64,000 bases of DNA from Epiperipatus broadwayi (Eukaryota; Onychophora; Udeonychophora; Euonychophora; Peripatidae). Numbering within the stretch: the stretch's first letter is position 1; each line of letters begins with the position of its first letter. The notes below the pieces were generated by a model. That model saw only the letters and a program-made list of their open reading frames with translations, searched no databases and had not been told where the DNA came from. The stretch covers positions 8,243,576 to 8,307,575 of the forward strand of contig JAQFVV010000036.1 of the NCBI GenBank assembly GCA_028023455.1, in the 5' to 3' direction. Made by a program: the position numbers and the translations under genes. Below are positions 1 through 12,127 of the stretch, one piece after another.

Positions 1-114
1 TGATATAAATAAACATGGTTATAGTAGTTATATTCTGAATAATATAATCAGAAAGTTTAATAATAATAAAAAAAATAAACAGCTTAATCTGAAGTTAAAA
101 CAGACGCTATATAT

Positions 115-181
115 CATCACATGACCACCACTTCTTATGCTTGTGTGTGGCAATACATATAGTGAGTTTTGCCTGTTTTAA
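115..181. mobile_element. Mini copy of HHR foldback element (family H1)
   Basis: A 67-bp insert keeps only the outer ends of family H1: a left end of catcacatgacc type and a right end reading agttttgcctgtttt. It is bracketed by 14-bp target-site duplications at 101-114 and 182-195 that differ at one base. The ribozyme core is absent, so this is an internally deleted or abortively copied insertion. Family membership follows from the shared ends; the mechanism is inferred. Confidence 0.7.
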
Positions 182-865
182 CAGAAGCTATATATGGCAT
201 ATATGTCTGAATTATGAACGGAAATAAAAATGTTAAATACAAAAAAATGTAAATTCCGTGTCAGTGTATCTTGTAATTTAATCAGAATTGTTAATAATTC
301 TAAAGATGAAATTAGAAATAGTGATAAAGCACATAATTTATGTTTATCAAGTGTCTGAATGCCCTTTGCGACTCTATCAAGGTGAATCAGATAAGCTTAT
401 TCACAAAAATGAATCAAATACAAAGTATAATTGGGAATTTTAGGCTTAAGAAAAAACAATGAGCCATGCCTTCTATACTTAAAATTGTTCGCACAAAATT
501 TAATGACCAATTTAGATAAGACCAAAAGTCATGGCATAGTAATCATTCAATCAAATCTATTAATGAACCAATTGCACCTAATGAAAATTTAATATATAAA
601 TATTATTTATATTGATAGTTCTTAGAGCATAAATATGGTACTCAGTTATGAAAATATATTTAGCTTCAGGTGAATGTTATTGTATATTTATATTAAATTA
701 GTTTATATATACATTTACAGACTATAAATTGATTAAATTTTTTTATTGAGATTTTATAATGATGTCCATCTTTCAATTCTTCTATTCATGTGTGTTGATT
801 CATGGAAATTAATAATTAAAACTCTTCCTTTCTTCTCTACAGTTTACAATCATATAATTGAAATG
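182..865. other. Anonymous AT-rich DNA
   Basis: No coding similarity, RNA gene or repeat structure was recognised here. Bases 1-100 are the same kind of sequence. Confidence 0.5.
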
Positions 866-878
866 TAAAAGGGAATTA

Positions 879-1163
879 AGCCAATAAACATCACATGATC
901 GCCATTTCTTATGCTTACTTATAACTGTTATTAAAACAGGCAAAACTCTCCGTACAGTCTTGGTTGCATTATATCCTAAAATATAGGTGCAGTGCTCTCA
1001 GATCCAAAGCTCCTCACTGACAAAGGCCACAAGCCAGAAACTAGTCTGGGGATATTGGATGAGTAGGCACTAGATGGTGATTTTATGGACAAGCCTTCTG
1101 GCATCCATTAATTACTCTGGCTTGCATTGAGTGGCAATAATGTATGGAGAGTTTTGCCTATTT
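879..1163. mobile_element. HHR foldback element, family H1
   Basis: The left end is aaacatcacatgatc-like and runs into the attaaaacaggcaaaactctc arm. A plus-strand ribozyme segment follows, then an inverted copy of the arm ending gttttgcctattt. Perfect 13-bp duplications taaaagggaatta flank it at 866-878 and 1164-1176. The left arm is shorter than the right, so the hairpin is asymmetric. It has no coding capacity. Target duplication together with inverted arms fits target-primed retrotransposition with template switching, as in PLEs; that mechanism is inferred. Confidence 0.8.
1011..1052 (+). ncRNA. Hammerhead ribozyme-like motif, damaged core
   Basis: The order is that of a type I hammerhead. 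Stem I is TCCTCA pairing with TGGGGA. The first core strand is CTGACAA, helix II is GGC/GCC with a CACAA loop, and the second core is GAAA. A very short helix III follows (AC..GT within ACTAGT) and the would-be cleavage base is C1046. The consensus core is CUGANGA, so the invariant G8 is A here and the copy is probably inactive. An A-A mismatch lies at the base of helix II, as in all H1 copies except the one at 9.5 kb. Confidence 0.6.
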
Positions 1164-1176
1164 TAAAAGGGAATTA

Positions 1177-2538
1177 TTGAATGAGCATAGTGTATTAGTA
1201 GCAAAAAAACAAAATGTCAAAAAAAAAAAAAAAAAAGAGAATAGCATGCTCTTCTATATAGAATATTATATACAATGAAGTAATTTCTAATCTTAATACA
1301 GTGAATTATAACATGCATTTATTGGAAGATGATGTGAATAAGTTCTTGGTGAAAAATGGTATTTAATAAAAAATCTCCTGTATTTTAATAAAGACAAAAT
1401 AATGATAAATTGTATTTGAAAATTATCTAGAGCTTACATGGTTCATTAAAATGTATTTTACAAGTCATTATCAGTTTTCCTCCACGACGTATTGCAGTGA
1501 TACTTTTGAAAAGTAAAAATAAGCATTAATTTTAATTTCTATACCTAAATATTGAATATTGTTAAAAGGAGGTTGCCTTGACAACAGATTGAAATTGTTG
1601 ATTGTTGTTGATATTTGGATTATCTAAGTGTTGACTGATTTTAATGAAATATTGTATATAGACCATACTGATTCTTGGAAGATTATAAGAAGAGCATTTC
1701 CCCCAAAAGACCTAACATGTGTTTGGTTCATTACTTGCTCAGAAGTGTATTAATTATTGTGATGATAAAAACCAGGGATCTCAATACTTTCCAAGCATTG
1801 TAAATTTTTTTATAAAAGCCTTCATATATATGCTTCTTATGTGATTTCAAGTAGAAAGTTGATTTGTTTATTTTCCTTACCATCTATGCTATTGTAAAAA
1901 GATTTCACTAATACTACATTTTAAAAATATAAATATATTTTTCTATTATTATTTTTTGGTGATCAACTTTCATATTACAGAATCAAAGGAATTTGAACAT
2001 TTCTGATTTTGGTTTTAAAGATAAATATTTTTAATATTTTCCCCAAAAGTTTGATCGCAATTCTGCATAATGTTTATCTTTTGACCTTTGGATTTTTTGT
2101 TATGAATGAATGACACAAGAAAGCAAAAAAAAATGTCAACTGTTTTTTACATCTTCATTACCATCTTTAAGTGAGACTAATTCTATTTTATATATTGCTT
2201 ATCATGTTTGCCGTAATTTCCTCTTTCCCCTCTGAATTTAACATTCTCGCTAAGACCTCTTGAAGTCATTATTTTCAGTTTAAAATGTGGCATCAATGTA
2301 TCTCAAATTGATAGATGTTTCTTCCACTAATTCTGAACCCATATTTGTCCTCATCTAGTCTGAATTTCTGCATTATATTTTTGCATTATTTTTCTTTAGA
2401 AAGAAAAGCCTCTTTACTTCCTCTTGGTTGCTTTTGGTTTAATAATAGGTAAAATGGTCTTCTGATCAAAATTTTTCATTTCCCATTAATTCACAATAGA
2501 ATTTTCATTCTTAACATTATCATTTTTTTTTATTCACT
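1177..2538. other. Anonymous AT-rich DNA
   Basis: Only poly-A and poly-T runs and simple AT-rich sequence are visible. No supported gene or element was recognised. Confidence 0.5.
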
Positions 2539-2549
2539 CTCTCCACATT

Positions 2550-2873
2550 AAAACAGTCAAAACTCTCCATACAGTAGTGCCACTTGGTGCAATATAGGGT
2601 AATCAATGGATGCCGGAAGGCTTGTGCATAAAACCCTATCTAGTGCCTACTCATCCAATATCCCCACTAATGAAAGCCACAAGCTACAAACTAATCTGAG
2701 GATATTGAATGAGTAGTTAATAGATAGGAATTTTATGCCCAAACCTTTTGACATCCATTGATTACTCTGTTTAGCACAGGTGGCACTACTGTATGGAGAG
2801 TTTTGCCTATTTTAATGATAATTATGAGAAAGCATAAGAAATGGTGATCATGTGGTAGTTTAGTGATTTATTA
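2550..2873. mobile_element. HHR foldback element, family H1 (near-symmetric hairpin)
   Basis: Two inverted arms of about 130-150 bp meet around 2685. The centre is a degenerate hammerhead segment (ctaatgaaagccacaagc). The outer ends read attaaaacagtcaaaactctcc and, inverted, gagagttttgcctatttt, followed by the gtgatcatgtgg end. Flanking 11-bp duplications ctctccacatt lie at 2539-2549 and 2874-2884. No coding capacity. Confidence 0.78.
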
Positions 2874-2884
2874 CTCTCCACATT

Positions 2885-3319
2885 CCAGATTCCTATGGTG
2901 AATTTTTTTGTAGTTTTGAATTTCTCTTTCATGTAATATATTGGCAACTAGATATCCAACCTGTTTAATCTCCCTATGTCTTAGAAATCAGTAATATTAA
3001 AAAATATCTTTGGTTATTTCTTACAAGTTGAGGAGCCTGTGTTTGAATATTATAGTGTTATTCTATTCTATTGTATGACTGATGATTTTCTACATATTTT
3101 GCTTCAAATGATTTATAATTATTAACTTGCTTGATGATCAATGATTACCCATTAAAGAACATGAACAAAAACAAGAAGAGATGAATAAAAATAGAACAAT
3201 ATTGTTTCAATATAAAATGAGAAGTATAATCCATATATGAAAAGGATTATAAGTCAAATTTTGATAATGAATCTAGTCATCATAAGAAAAGGGTACTTTG
3301 TGTGTGCATGGGTGTATAC
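2885..3319. other. Anonymous AT-rich DNA
   Basis: No recognisable gene or repeat. It borders the RTE tail. Confidence 0.4.
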
Positions 3320-3850
3320 ATCATTATCATTCTACTGCAGGATGAAGGTCTCTCCAAGATCAAGCCATCTCTGATCTTTAGCTTCCCTACATTATCCCTG
3401 CACACTTTCTTATTTCATTCATTCATCTCACATGTGGTCTCTTTCTGGGACTTTTACAATCTCTTGGAATCCAATTTAAGATTTCAATTGTCCATATATT
3501 ATCATCTCTTCTAGCAATATGTCCAGCCCAACTCCACTTCAGTCTTTTAATTTTTTCAATGAGGTCAGTAACACCTGTATGTTCTCTTGCCTATATATTG
3601 CATTTTCAATCTCTTCTTGTTACTTCTAACATGCATCTCTCCATACTTCTTTGAGTGGTCTAAAGTCTGTATTGCTCTTCTATTAAGTGTCCAAGTCTCA
3701 GATCCATAAGTAAGAACTGGTAAAATATATTTATTAAAAATCTTCCTTTTCACACACATAGGCATATTTCCTTTTAGTATTAAGTTATTTCTACCGAAAG
3801 CACTCTAACCAAGTTTAATTCTATGATTAATTTCATCCATTATGTTTCCA
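3320..3850 (-). pseudogene. 5'-truncated RTE-type LINE, 3' end of ORF2
   Basis: Reading the minus strand, 3765-3565 encodes a peptide containing FNKYILPVLTYGSETWTLNR. This is the signature of the extreme C-terminal region of RTE/BovB-clade reverse transcriptases, downstream of the catalytic YADD. The element's 3' end lies near 3320, where the plus strand shows tcattatcattctactgcag. RTE elements end in a (TGA/ATG)n tail just after a conserved CTGCAG-like stretch. The copy is 5'-truncated around 3850 and carries stops and frameshifts, so it is dead. Longer relatives lie at 12.5-14.8 and 35.5-38.9 kb. Confidence 0.8.
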
Positions 3851-3884
3851 TATAATGTATGTATGTATCCATATTATATATATA

Positions 3885-4085
3885 TAAACCTAAGAGCATG
3901 CTAAAGCTCTAAACAAGCTTTTTTTTTTTTTTTTTATGATAAATGCTACTACAAGAGAGGGCATTCAAATCATCTTTATCTTAGATTGTCCCCATTCCCA
4001 GACTGGTTTCAACCTATGGGTCTCTTCAGTGATTTACATATCAACCATTCTGGACTCATGACTTTGACATCAATCACTTCAGATA
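3885..4085 (-). mobile_element. HHR element, second family (H2), partial
   Basis: On the minus strand the segment runs from a hammerhead-like core at 3995-4035 to a poly-A stretch and an aagcttgtttagagct end at about 3900. That end is shared with the copies at 57357-57653 and 59815-60065. The core reads CTGAAGA, then helix II GACC/GGTT with a CATA loop, then GAAAC, CA, GTC. Both catalytic core strands match the consensus CUGANGA...GAAA. Stem I is weak: only about three pairs next to the core. Activity is therefore doubtful. Confidence 0.6.
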
Positions 4086-4655
4086 AACATATTAATGATT
4101 ATTACTAATAAATTTTTTAAAGTAGAGATTATTTCTAGCTAGATATAAACTTTAAACAATTAAAGTATAATACATATATACTTTTTTAATAAATAAAAAT
4201 ACATGGAATATAAACAATTTCATCTTTCTTTTTCCATATATAATATTTTTTTTGCATATACTTAAAACTTCCACTCTGCTACACATTCTTAAAGAATATA
4301 AACAAAGATATCTAAAAAATTAAAATGATTCTCCCAAGATGCATTTTATATTGAACCAACGTTCTTCGGTTAGCCCAGATCACAATCTCTTAAATATGTT
4401 TTATGCATAGTAAAAGAGTGATGATAATGAATTATTCTTCCATAAGATTTATGTTTAATTAAAAACAGATACATTACTTTTTAACTATAGTCTAGCATTT
4501 ATATCTGGGCTGGAGATAATCTCTAGTATAATAAATAGTAACAATTAATATTTTTATTGTAAGCCATGTAGAAAGTTTGACATTTACAAATGAAAATGTA
4601 AATTAATAACACTGTATAGGCTTACACACACCTGCACATATATAATGTAATATAT
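4085..4655. other. Anonymous AT-rich DNA
   Basis: No gene or repeat recognised. Confidence 0.4.
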
Positions 4656-4815
4656 AAGGTATTCAAACTCAGACTTTTACATGACCCTTTGCTCTCCATG
4701 CCATCTCATATTGCTGACCCACCTGATCATACACATGAGTATGATCAGATGGATCAGCTATATGAGATGGCATGGAGAGTGGAGGGTCATGTGAAAGTCT
4801 GAGATCGAATTCCTT
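4656..4815. repeat. Short foldback element with tRNA-like B box
   Basis: Inverted arms of about 75 bp (gactttcacatgaccctc type) pair around a centre near 4735 with a gatcata core. The outer end reads gatcgaattcc, close to the RNA polymerase III B box consensus GGTTCRANTCC. Similar arms containing gactttcac, ccactctcca and atctcat recur in the hairpin at 45143-45335. It is probably a small foldback retroelement family; no boundary duplication was resolved. Confidence 0.55.
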
Positions 4816-4819
4816 ATAA

Positions 4820-6814
4820 ATTAAAATGTAATAATTTGATAGTGACAAATTTTAAACAGATGATGAAGAAATATGTATGAGACTGTAATCTAAGCCAACT
4901 AAAATGCTAGTTCAGAATGAAATGCATCTTTGGGTGTGTGTGTGTGGGGGGGAGGTCCAGCTATTTTTTTTATATTTCTTTAATATTATGTTTCAAGAAT
5001 ATATGGTGGAATGAGCATTTTAAATTTATCTAATATATATATACACTTGATAACATAATTTAGTAATATTAGTTTAAATCTCATAGAATATCGGGTTGAC
5101 ATGTATATATGATAATACATAGGTTAACTATCATAAACTCTTATTAAATACTTTATTAAATTGAACTAATTTATTATATATACATTTTTTAAATTGGAAA
5201 ACCAAAACATGAAGTAATTTGTTTCTTTGATTTAAAGATAGTTTACTTGCATCAAATTTCATGTTTTTGAAACTATCTTAGTCTATCAGTTGTTATACAA
5301 CTGTTTATCGATTTTTTCTAATTTCGCTATTATAGATTTTGTTTTGTTTTTTTAATAACAAGCGATTGTGTTTTACTCTTTGAAAATTGATTTCCTAATT
5401 ATATTGGATGGTTTAAAAAACCATGTAAACTTAAAAGTATTAGCAGTTGACAATAGAATGAAACTTAGGAATATAGCAATCAATAGGAGGTGTGAATGTC
5501 CAAGTTCAGTCTCTTAGGAATATAGCAATCAATAGGAGGTGTGAATGTCCAAGTTCAGTCTAGCTAAAATAACTTAGCTGATATCTTATCATGGCAAGTA
5601 ACTTAGAAAACAGTATTTTGATCATTTGCTATCCGTCCTTTATAAGTAATTGAAAAATATGTAAAAGATCTCATCTTCAACACAATCTACAAACTGCATT
5701 GGAAAATGTGCAGAAATTTATTTTAAGCATGACAAAAGCTGTTTAAAAATTAATGCCAAAATCTTCTTGGATTTATAGTTTTTATACTGCTAAATGTAAT
5801 CAATGTATGTTTATATATATATATGGATTTTAAATCGACCAAACCATCTTTACGTAAGAGAAATATTCTATTTCTTTTTTTATCATCCTTAAACTTTATA
5901 TGTTTAATATTTTTTGTTTATAAATTCTATGTATTAATACTTTTGATGCGTACAATTATAATTCAAACATTTAAAAATATATATTAAATCAAGATGATTT
6001 CCTATTGCATATTAAAATATAATTAGTTTATTAATTTAATTGTTTAATAATAAGCTAATGTTATTTAAATTAACAATTAAAGATAGTATGTATCGGGAAG
6101 TGCATCTTGATTGATTCTTATGTATATTCAGCTAGTCATGTCTGAACAAATATATCGGAAAAGATTTATTTTGTGTATATTATTGTTTTTATATAATCAT
6201 TATTGTTATATATTAAATATTTTATTAAAAATCAAATCTTAGTTTTTCATTCTGTGTTCAGTATTTCTTCTACATGTGCGATTAAAGCCTTGTGATAAAT
6301 AATATCTTGATCTTATATTTTCATAACCTGAGAGAGCTTATAATTTCCACCAATAAAATTTTATAGTTGGACTGAAGTATGCATAGATATTTGTGTAGAT
6401 TTGTAATTAATTGGCTTATCTAAAGTAAATTTCTTCTATCTACCGATATATGTATAGTTAAGAATAACACTTCAATTATAGCTTTATATATGCACACACG
6501 TATTTAAAACCACTTTAAGTTACTGTGATAGATTTGGTATATGAAAATGGGAGGGGTGGAACAATTTGAAGATGATCATGATGGTCACTGCTAATAGTCA
6601 TCACTTCTTTAATTATTATTATGATTTATAAGACAATCTAATTATTAGACATGACTAGAGTTGATTTTGACCTACTATAACCAGGGGTTGATAACCTTTT
6701 AGTAGTGTTGTGCTGAATCTATGCTACAATGTCATTCACATACCACATGATTCTACCAATATTAATATATATACACTATCAACATTGGTCTAGTTATAAT
6801 GGACTTCAAAATTA
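4820..6814. other. Anonymous AT-rich DNA containing a small tandem duplication
   Basis: No gene was recognised. The only clear structure is a direct duplication at 5464-5561: two nearly perfect 49-bp units beginning cttaggaatatagcaatc. Confidence 0.5.
5464..5561. repeat. Tandem duplication, 2 x 49 bp
   Basis: The unit starting at 5464 is repeated at 5513 with essentially no change. That indicates a recent local duplication. Confidence 0.9.
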
Positions 6815-6826
6815 TATACATTTGTC

Positions 6827-6919
6827 AAGTGTTGGCGCCCTAGTGGTTAGCATAGCCACCTTCCAAGCAGCCGGCCCAGGTTCACTTCCCGGTCAATGCA
6901 TTTGACATATAAAAAAAAA
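6827..6919 (+). mobile_element. tRNA-derived SINE
   Basis: A roughly 75-nt tRNA-like head (A-box region tagtggttagcatag, B-box region ggttcacttcc) is followed by the family tail tttgacatat and poly-A. Target-site duplications tatacatttg lie at 6815-6824 and 6923-6932. Acceptor-stem pairing has partly decayed. Sisters lie at 20.1, 42.95, 47.2, 50.8 and 55.3 kb. Confidence 0.85.
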
Positions 6920-6932
6920 TTGTATACATTTG

Positions 6933-8624
6933 AAACACATTATAACCAGATCTTATATTATTGGTTATTCAATATTTTAGAATTCATGGGATCATATGTT
7001 AAAAGTATATTTTGTTAAATTATATTGCATTTGAAAGACATGCTTAAAATTTCCTTTGACATGAAGACAATTCATCTCATCGGGGCTTCAAAAATATATA
7101 TTGTTTACAAAATTGCCGATTAGTGTACAGTCATTCAGAATAGGCAAAGCACATTTAGCTTCCAATGGTTTAATTTAAAAAGCTTATTAATGAACTCTAC
7201 AAAATAAAACAAGAATTTTTCTAGCATTCATAAAAAATGTTCAAAGAAAAATCATTTTTGTGATGTAAAAAATTTATTCGAAATTGGAAGTTTTTCATAT
7301 ATTCTTCTTTTCTTTAAAACTAGGGATATTTGGAATTTTTCTCTATGAGAAATTTGTTTAATTATACAATAGACATTTAAAAGGAAAAACAGTGATTTTT
7401 AAATTCTTTGAGATCCGAATGATATTATAAAAGTCTCGCGTATCCACAGACTTCGTTCACTCATTACTCTATCACTAACCATAAACTTTTTTTTTCAAGT
7501 AAATGCAACAAAATATTAAAATGTATAATTATGAATAAAAGATTTTCAAATGAATTAACTGATATAATATTCTGTCTGAATATAAATTTATTCTAAACAT
7601 GCAGTTGTGTACAAAAAAATCAAAGGTCAATTGACCGTCAAAAAAAAAAAAAAAATATCCAGGCAAAATTAATCCTTCCTAGGAAAAAAAATATTTCCAC
7701 CCCACTTAGCTCTTATCTATATTGAAAATAGCAAAGGTCGAATGTATGTTTATTGCACAAAATAATTAGTAAACTAAACGGAGTCATAGTTTCCATTACA
7801 CGTGAGTTGCAAATGCAAAATGTAGAAACGGGGTCATAGTTTCCATTACACGTGAGTCGCAAATGCAAAATGTAGATGATGACAAACGTACGCTCTAATT
7901 AAAATATAATTTTTTTTTATTATTTCAATTCAACCAGAGAGCCATTAATAATCGTTCTGCATGCCACACTTGGCAAGTATACCCTAGGTTACTGACCCCT
8001 GTCCTATACCATTATAACATTGAATTTTGCAACTCTCGTGATTTTTATACATAATGACGTTAGAGGATTATAACAAAAATCAGCTTTTAAGTAAACAAAT
8101 AAAACAGCTTAGAATAACTATTTTAGAATAAAAGTCTCCAGCGTTTATTCAAATAGTAGTAGTGAAAGAAAAGCTATTACACGAAAGATTACTCAACTGT
8201 CAGTTTTGCACGAAAGATTACTCAACTGTTGGTTATAAGGTGTTTTGTATTATTTCTTTTTTTTCCCCTATCTAGCCAAGTATAGCTGTATTCATAAACC
8301 AATAATTAAATAATTAGCTGTGCTGACTATGCAACAAAAATAATGAATTAAAATTATTTTTATAAGTACACACAAATGCACACATATATAATACGCTCTC
8401 TATGTGCATTTTTGTAACTACAAGCTTGTTAAAAGTTATGTCACGTTATATATGACTTGCTTTTTTAATTATTACATATATAATTGTATTTAATATTCAA
8501 CCTTATTTACTAGGAGAATGTTAATATATGAAAAAAAGATAATGAATATAAAAGTAGATAAAGAAACATCCTCATGCTCTCAAACTAATACACTTTAGAT
8601 TGGCTTATATAATTAGAATGTAGG
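6933..8624. other. Anonymous AT-rich DNA with small duplications
   Basis: No gene recognised. Besides the 2 x 50 bp duplication at 7776-7875, a 21-bp piece starting cacgaaagattactc is duplicated near 8179 and 8208. Confidence 0.5.
7776..7875. repeat. Tandem duplication, 2 x 50 bp
   Basis: Two units begin aaacggagtcatagtttcc at 7776 and 7826. They differ at about two positions. Confidence 0.9.
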
Positions 8625-8778
8625 TTTAAAGATAAGATGACCACCCTTACCTTTTCAAAAGTCACTATCTTGTAAACAATGAGGATTGCCAATTCCTCAA
8701 CAAGCTTTGTGATAAATGCTTAGTCAGAGAAAGCATTTAAAATATCTCTGTCAGGAACCCCCCCCCCCCAAAAAAAAA

Positions 8779-8821
8779 AACCCTGACCATGGTTTCGTGC
8801 TTTGGCACTCCTCAGAGAGTC
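8779..8821 (-). ncRNA. Hammerhead ribozyme, consensus core
   Basis: On the minus strand: stem I 5' side GACTCT, core CTGAGGA (8815-8809), helix II GTGC/GCAC closed by a CAAA loop, core GAAA (8796-8793), a palindromic helix III ACCATGGT, cleavage base C at 8785, and stem I 3' side AGGGTT. All three helices can form, counting G-U pairs in stem I. Every conserved core base is present, including G8 and G12, and helix II starts with the canonical G-C pair. Helix III is short and palindromic, which in known retrozymes favours cleavage as a dimer. Activity is predicted, not shown. Confidence 0.8.
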
Positions 8822-9046
8822 AGAGAGGTGCCAGGGTAGGTTCAGATACTAGATCTAAAAATACCAACCCAAAGCCAGCATTTATCTAAAAGTTGTCTAT
8901 TGAGTGGAAAATCGGAAATTTTCAGACACCTACATGTCTTCAAACCCAGTCTGAAAATTTCAGATTTTCCTCTCAATAGACAACTTTTAGATAAATTCTG
9001 GCTTTGGGTTGGTATTTTTAGATCTAGTGTCTGAACCTACCCTGGC

Positions 9047-9089
9047 ACCTCTCTGAGGAGTGCCAAAGCATGAAACCATGGTCAGGGGT
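9047..9089 (+). ncRNA. Hammerhead ribozyme, consensus core
   Basis: This is the mirror copy of the motif at 8779-8821. Stem I is ACCTCT with AGGGGT (six pairs). The core is CTGAGGA at 9053-9059. Helix II is GTGC/GCAT with a CAAA loop and a G-U pair at its base. GAAA sits at 9072-9075, helix III is ACCATGGT, and predicted cleavage falls after C9083. The two arms differ in helix II and stem I while keeping the pairing, consistent with selection before insertion or independent decay. Confidence 0.8.
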
Positions 9090-9478
9090 TTGGGGGGGGG
9101 TTCCTGATAGATATTTTAAATGCTTTCTCTGGCTAAGCATTTATCACAGGGCTTGTTGAGGAATTGGAAATCCTCATTGTTCATAACTTACAAGCTTAAG
9201 AGAATAGGGTCATGTGATCTATCCTCAGTACTCAACATGACATTGTTGAGATATTATAAAATGAGTATGGTGCATATATTAAAGGCGGAAATACTTTCTG
9301 TTCAATTATACTTTTATGTTTATATTTATGCACACACACATTAATTAATAATTAAGAAGATAAAGTAAATTGAATGTGAAAAAGGTAATGTTATATATAA
9401 CTGGAACTGTGGAAGTACTGATTGTTATTCAATGTATTATGGTGAGATTTGAACAAATTTTAAATAAGAGTCAAACAT

Positions 9479-9930
9479 AAACAAAGCAAAACTCCATACA
9501 GTATTGCCACCCTGTGCCAATTAGAGTAATCAATGAATGCCAGAAGGCTTGTGCATAAAATCCCTATCTAATGCCTACTCATCCAATATCCCCAACTAGT
9601 TTCTGGCTTGTGGCCATCATCAGTGAGGAGCTTTGGATCTGAGAGCACTGCATCTAGATCTTAGGATCTAATGCAACCCTCCAGCACCCACCTTTTATCT
9701 CTACTTAACTACAAAACTATGAGAATGAAATTGAAAACACAATATTTTCAATCTAAGCTCAATAGCTTATATAGTCATGGATCTGAACTCAGTTCAGCAC
9801 CCATACATTTTGGTGTCTTTGGCTCTTTAACAACCCATAGCCACCACTATCCTATTAGCAGGATTGATGTTAAACTATTAAGCATCACATGATCACTATC
9901 TCTTATAAGAGATAGTTATCATGTGATGCT
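9479..9930 (-). mobile_element. HHR element, family H1, about one unit long
   Basis: Perfect 14-bp duplications taagagtcaaacat lie at 9465-9478 and 9931-9944. This copy is mostly a linear unit, not a hairpin. It has the aaagcaaaactcc end, the ribozyme on the minus strand at about 9588-9637, then a 250-bp body also present inverted at 34663-34900, and a terminal 40-bp palindrome with gatcatgtgat ends. The core CTGATGA...GAAAC is intact and helix II even gains a U-A pair, but the cleavage-site C has been deleted. A short reading frame at 9671-9892 is incidental. Confidence 0.82.
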
Positions 9931-9944
9931 TAAGAGTCAAACAT

Positions 9945-11663
9945 TATATTTGATCATTCAAAACTGATACTAACTTTATTTTTGTTTTTGAAGATATGAA
10001 AGAGAACTGATTATGTGTTTATTCTAATAGCATAAATATAGAGTATGAAAAAAGATACCACTGGAAATGGAAAATAAAGGTGTCTTTGTTATAATTTTAG
10101 TTAATAATATGATAATCACTATTATTTCGATATCAGATATGAATTTTATAATACTGATTCATCAAGTTAATGATTTTTGAAATTAGCATTATATTAAAGT
10201 TGTAATTGATTATTTACACATATATATGTTATTTAATATATAATTTAATATGGTGTTAAAATTATGCAATTATTAGAAACAATGAACTTTCTAAGTACCA
10301 GTTCCTATTATCAGATTTGTCTTGCAAAAATAAAAGGAATTCATTTACATTTGTTTTCCAAGTTCTTGTAACAATAACCAATGTGATAAATGATATCAGT
10401 AGGGTGAACAACTATTCATTCTTAAAAGTTTAATAGTATCACATTGAATATGGTTAATTTAATTTCATAAGCTAGAGTTAATTTTTATCCTTCTAAACAC
10501 TGTTGCCAATAAATAATCACACATCAAATTTGTAAAAATAAATGCACAACTTATTAATAAATAATAACCAGACCTTATAAAATTTTCAAATATTAACTAT
10601 ATAAATGCATGGTTCTGTATTGTAAGTTTTTACATTTGGAAGACAAATGTGATAACAGAGAGTAGTACATTGATATAATCAGAAGACAGAAAGTTTATCA
10701 TTTTCAACTAACTATTTATATACTAATATAACTTGTAAATAATGGCACCTTGGAAAAATAGATGCCATTTTGAATTTTCTAATCTTTGGAAAATCATTTT
10801 TTTAGTATATTTACTTTAAAGATAGTCAGGCCAAATTTAGAGATTAAATATTGTTTTTTTTTTAAAAACTATATATGAGAAGCATAACCATTTTGTAACA
10901 TAGAATGTTGACTATCAAATATTGGATTCAATTATTAATATAGTTATAATTACATTTAGTTTATCATTATTTTGTGTGGGAATTATATATGATTTATTGT
11001 TAAGTACTTATTACGGTATTTATATCCTATATTTCTCAAAAAAAAAAAAGAAAAAAAGAAAAGAAATAGCAAATATAAAAAAAAAATGTAATTACATGAC
11101 ATTATTGAATATACCAAAAGGTTCATTATTTGGTATGCCATTATTTTAACAATGTATTATTCATGCATATATAATATAGAGCACGGTCAGATTCTATACA
11201 ATGGGAAATTATTTTTTTTACTATTTATATGATAGCTATATTATTGAAAATAAACTATAGAATGTAGCTTATTTAATACTGCAATTTGATATGACTTTAA
11301 CATTAATCACAGTTCAAATCAGACAAATATATATATATATAAAGATGTATATTTTATTTGGAATTGTGAAATTCTAAAGAGTAGAAATGAATAAGATGAT
11401 TGTTCCAAAACTAGTACTTTGAATTATAGATATCATAGTTTGAATGTTTAGTAATTAATTATTATATAAACAAATAAAAGACTTTTCACATTATTCTAAT
11501 GAGTTTCATTGATTTTATTTTTTATGAATATTATAAATTAAGTAGCTTTACATTATAATATTTTATAATTACGTTGTAATTTATAATTATGTTAATTCTA
11601 TATCGGTCTAATTGTATCAAGATGTTATTTTTTACTTATAGATACAAATTACTTAATGTTAAC
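9945..11663. other. Anonymous AT-rich DNA
   Basis: No gene, repeat family or structured element recognised. Confidence 0.5.
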
Positions 11664-11673
11664 TTGTAAAGAT

Positions 11674-12127
11674 TTTTAAAACAGACAAAACTCTTTATAC
11701 GTATTGCCACTCAGTGCAAGCCAGAGTAATCAATGGATGCCAGAAGGCTTGTGCATAAAATCCCTATCTAGTGCCTACTCATCCAATATCTCCAGACTAG
11801 TTTCTGGCTTGTGGGCTTCGTCAGTGAGGAACCTTAGATCTGAGAGCACTGCACCTAGATCTGGAGGGTTGAATTAGATCCTAAGATCTAGGTGAGTTCT
11901 CTCAGATCCAAGGCTCCTCACTAACAAAGGCCACAACCCAAAAATTAGTCTGGGGATATTGGATGAGTAGGCACTAGATGGGGATTTTATGCACAAGCCT
12001 TCTGGCATCCATTGATTACTCTGGCTTGCACTGAGTGGCAATACATATAGAGAGTTTGGCCTGTTTTAATAACAGTTATAAGTAAGCATAAGAAATGGTG
12101 ATCATGTCATATTTATTGGCTTAAAAT
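11674..12127. mobile_element. HHR foldback element, family H1
   Basis: Arms of about 200 bp pair around about 11880. The left arm has a minus-strand ribozyme with the core strands CTGACGA and GAAAC. The right arm has a decayed plus-strand copy (CTAACAA, AAAAAT). Flanking 10-bp duplications ttgtaaagat lie at 11664-11673 and 12128-12137. It ends with the family gatcatgtcat motif. Confidence 0.8.

Larger units (their letters stand above)
8625..9228. mobile_element. Large foldback element carrying two opposed hammerheads
   Basis: Two arms of about 235-250 bp pair around a centre near 8930. The strongest pairing lies between about 8673 and 9186. Each arm holds a G or C run and a complete hammerhead core, on opposite strands. 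The outermost sequence ggtcatgtgat near 9218 matches the end motif of family H1, linking the two families. Arms differ at scattered positions, so the insert is not brand new. No coding capacity. A boundary duplication was not resolved. Confidence 0.75.

Noticed and set aside
9671-9892. 73-residue plus-strand frame
   Set aside because: It sits in the non-coding body of an H1 copy; the inverted relative at 34663-34900 has no corresponding frame.
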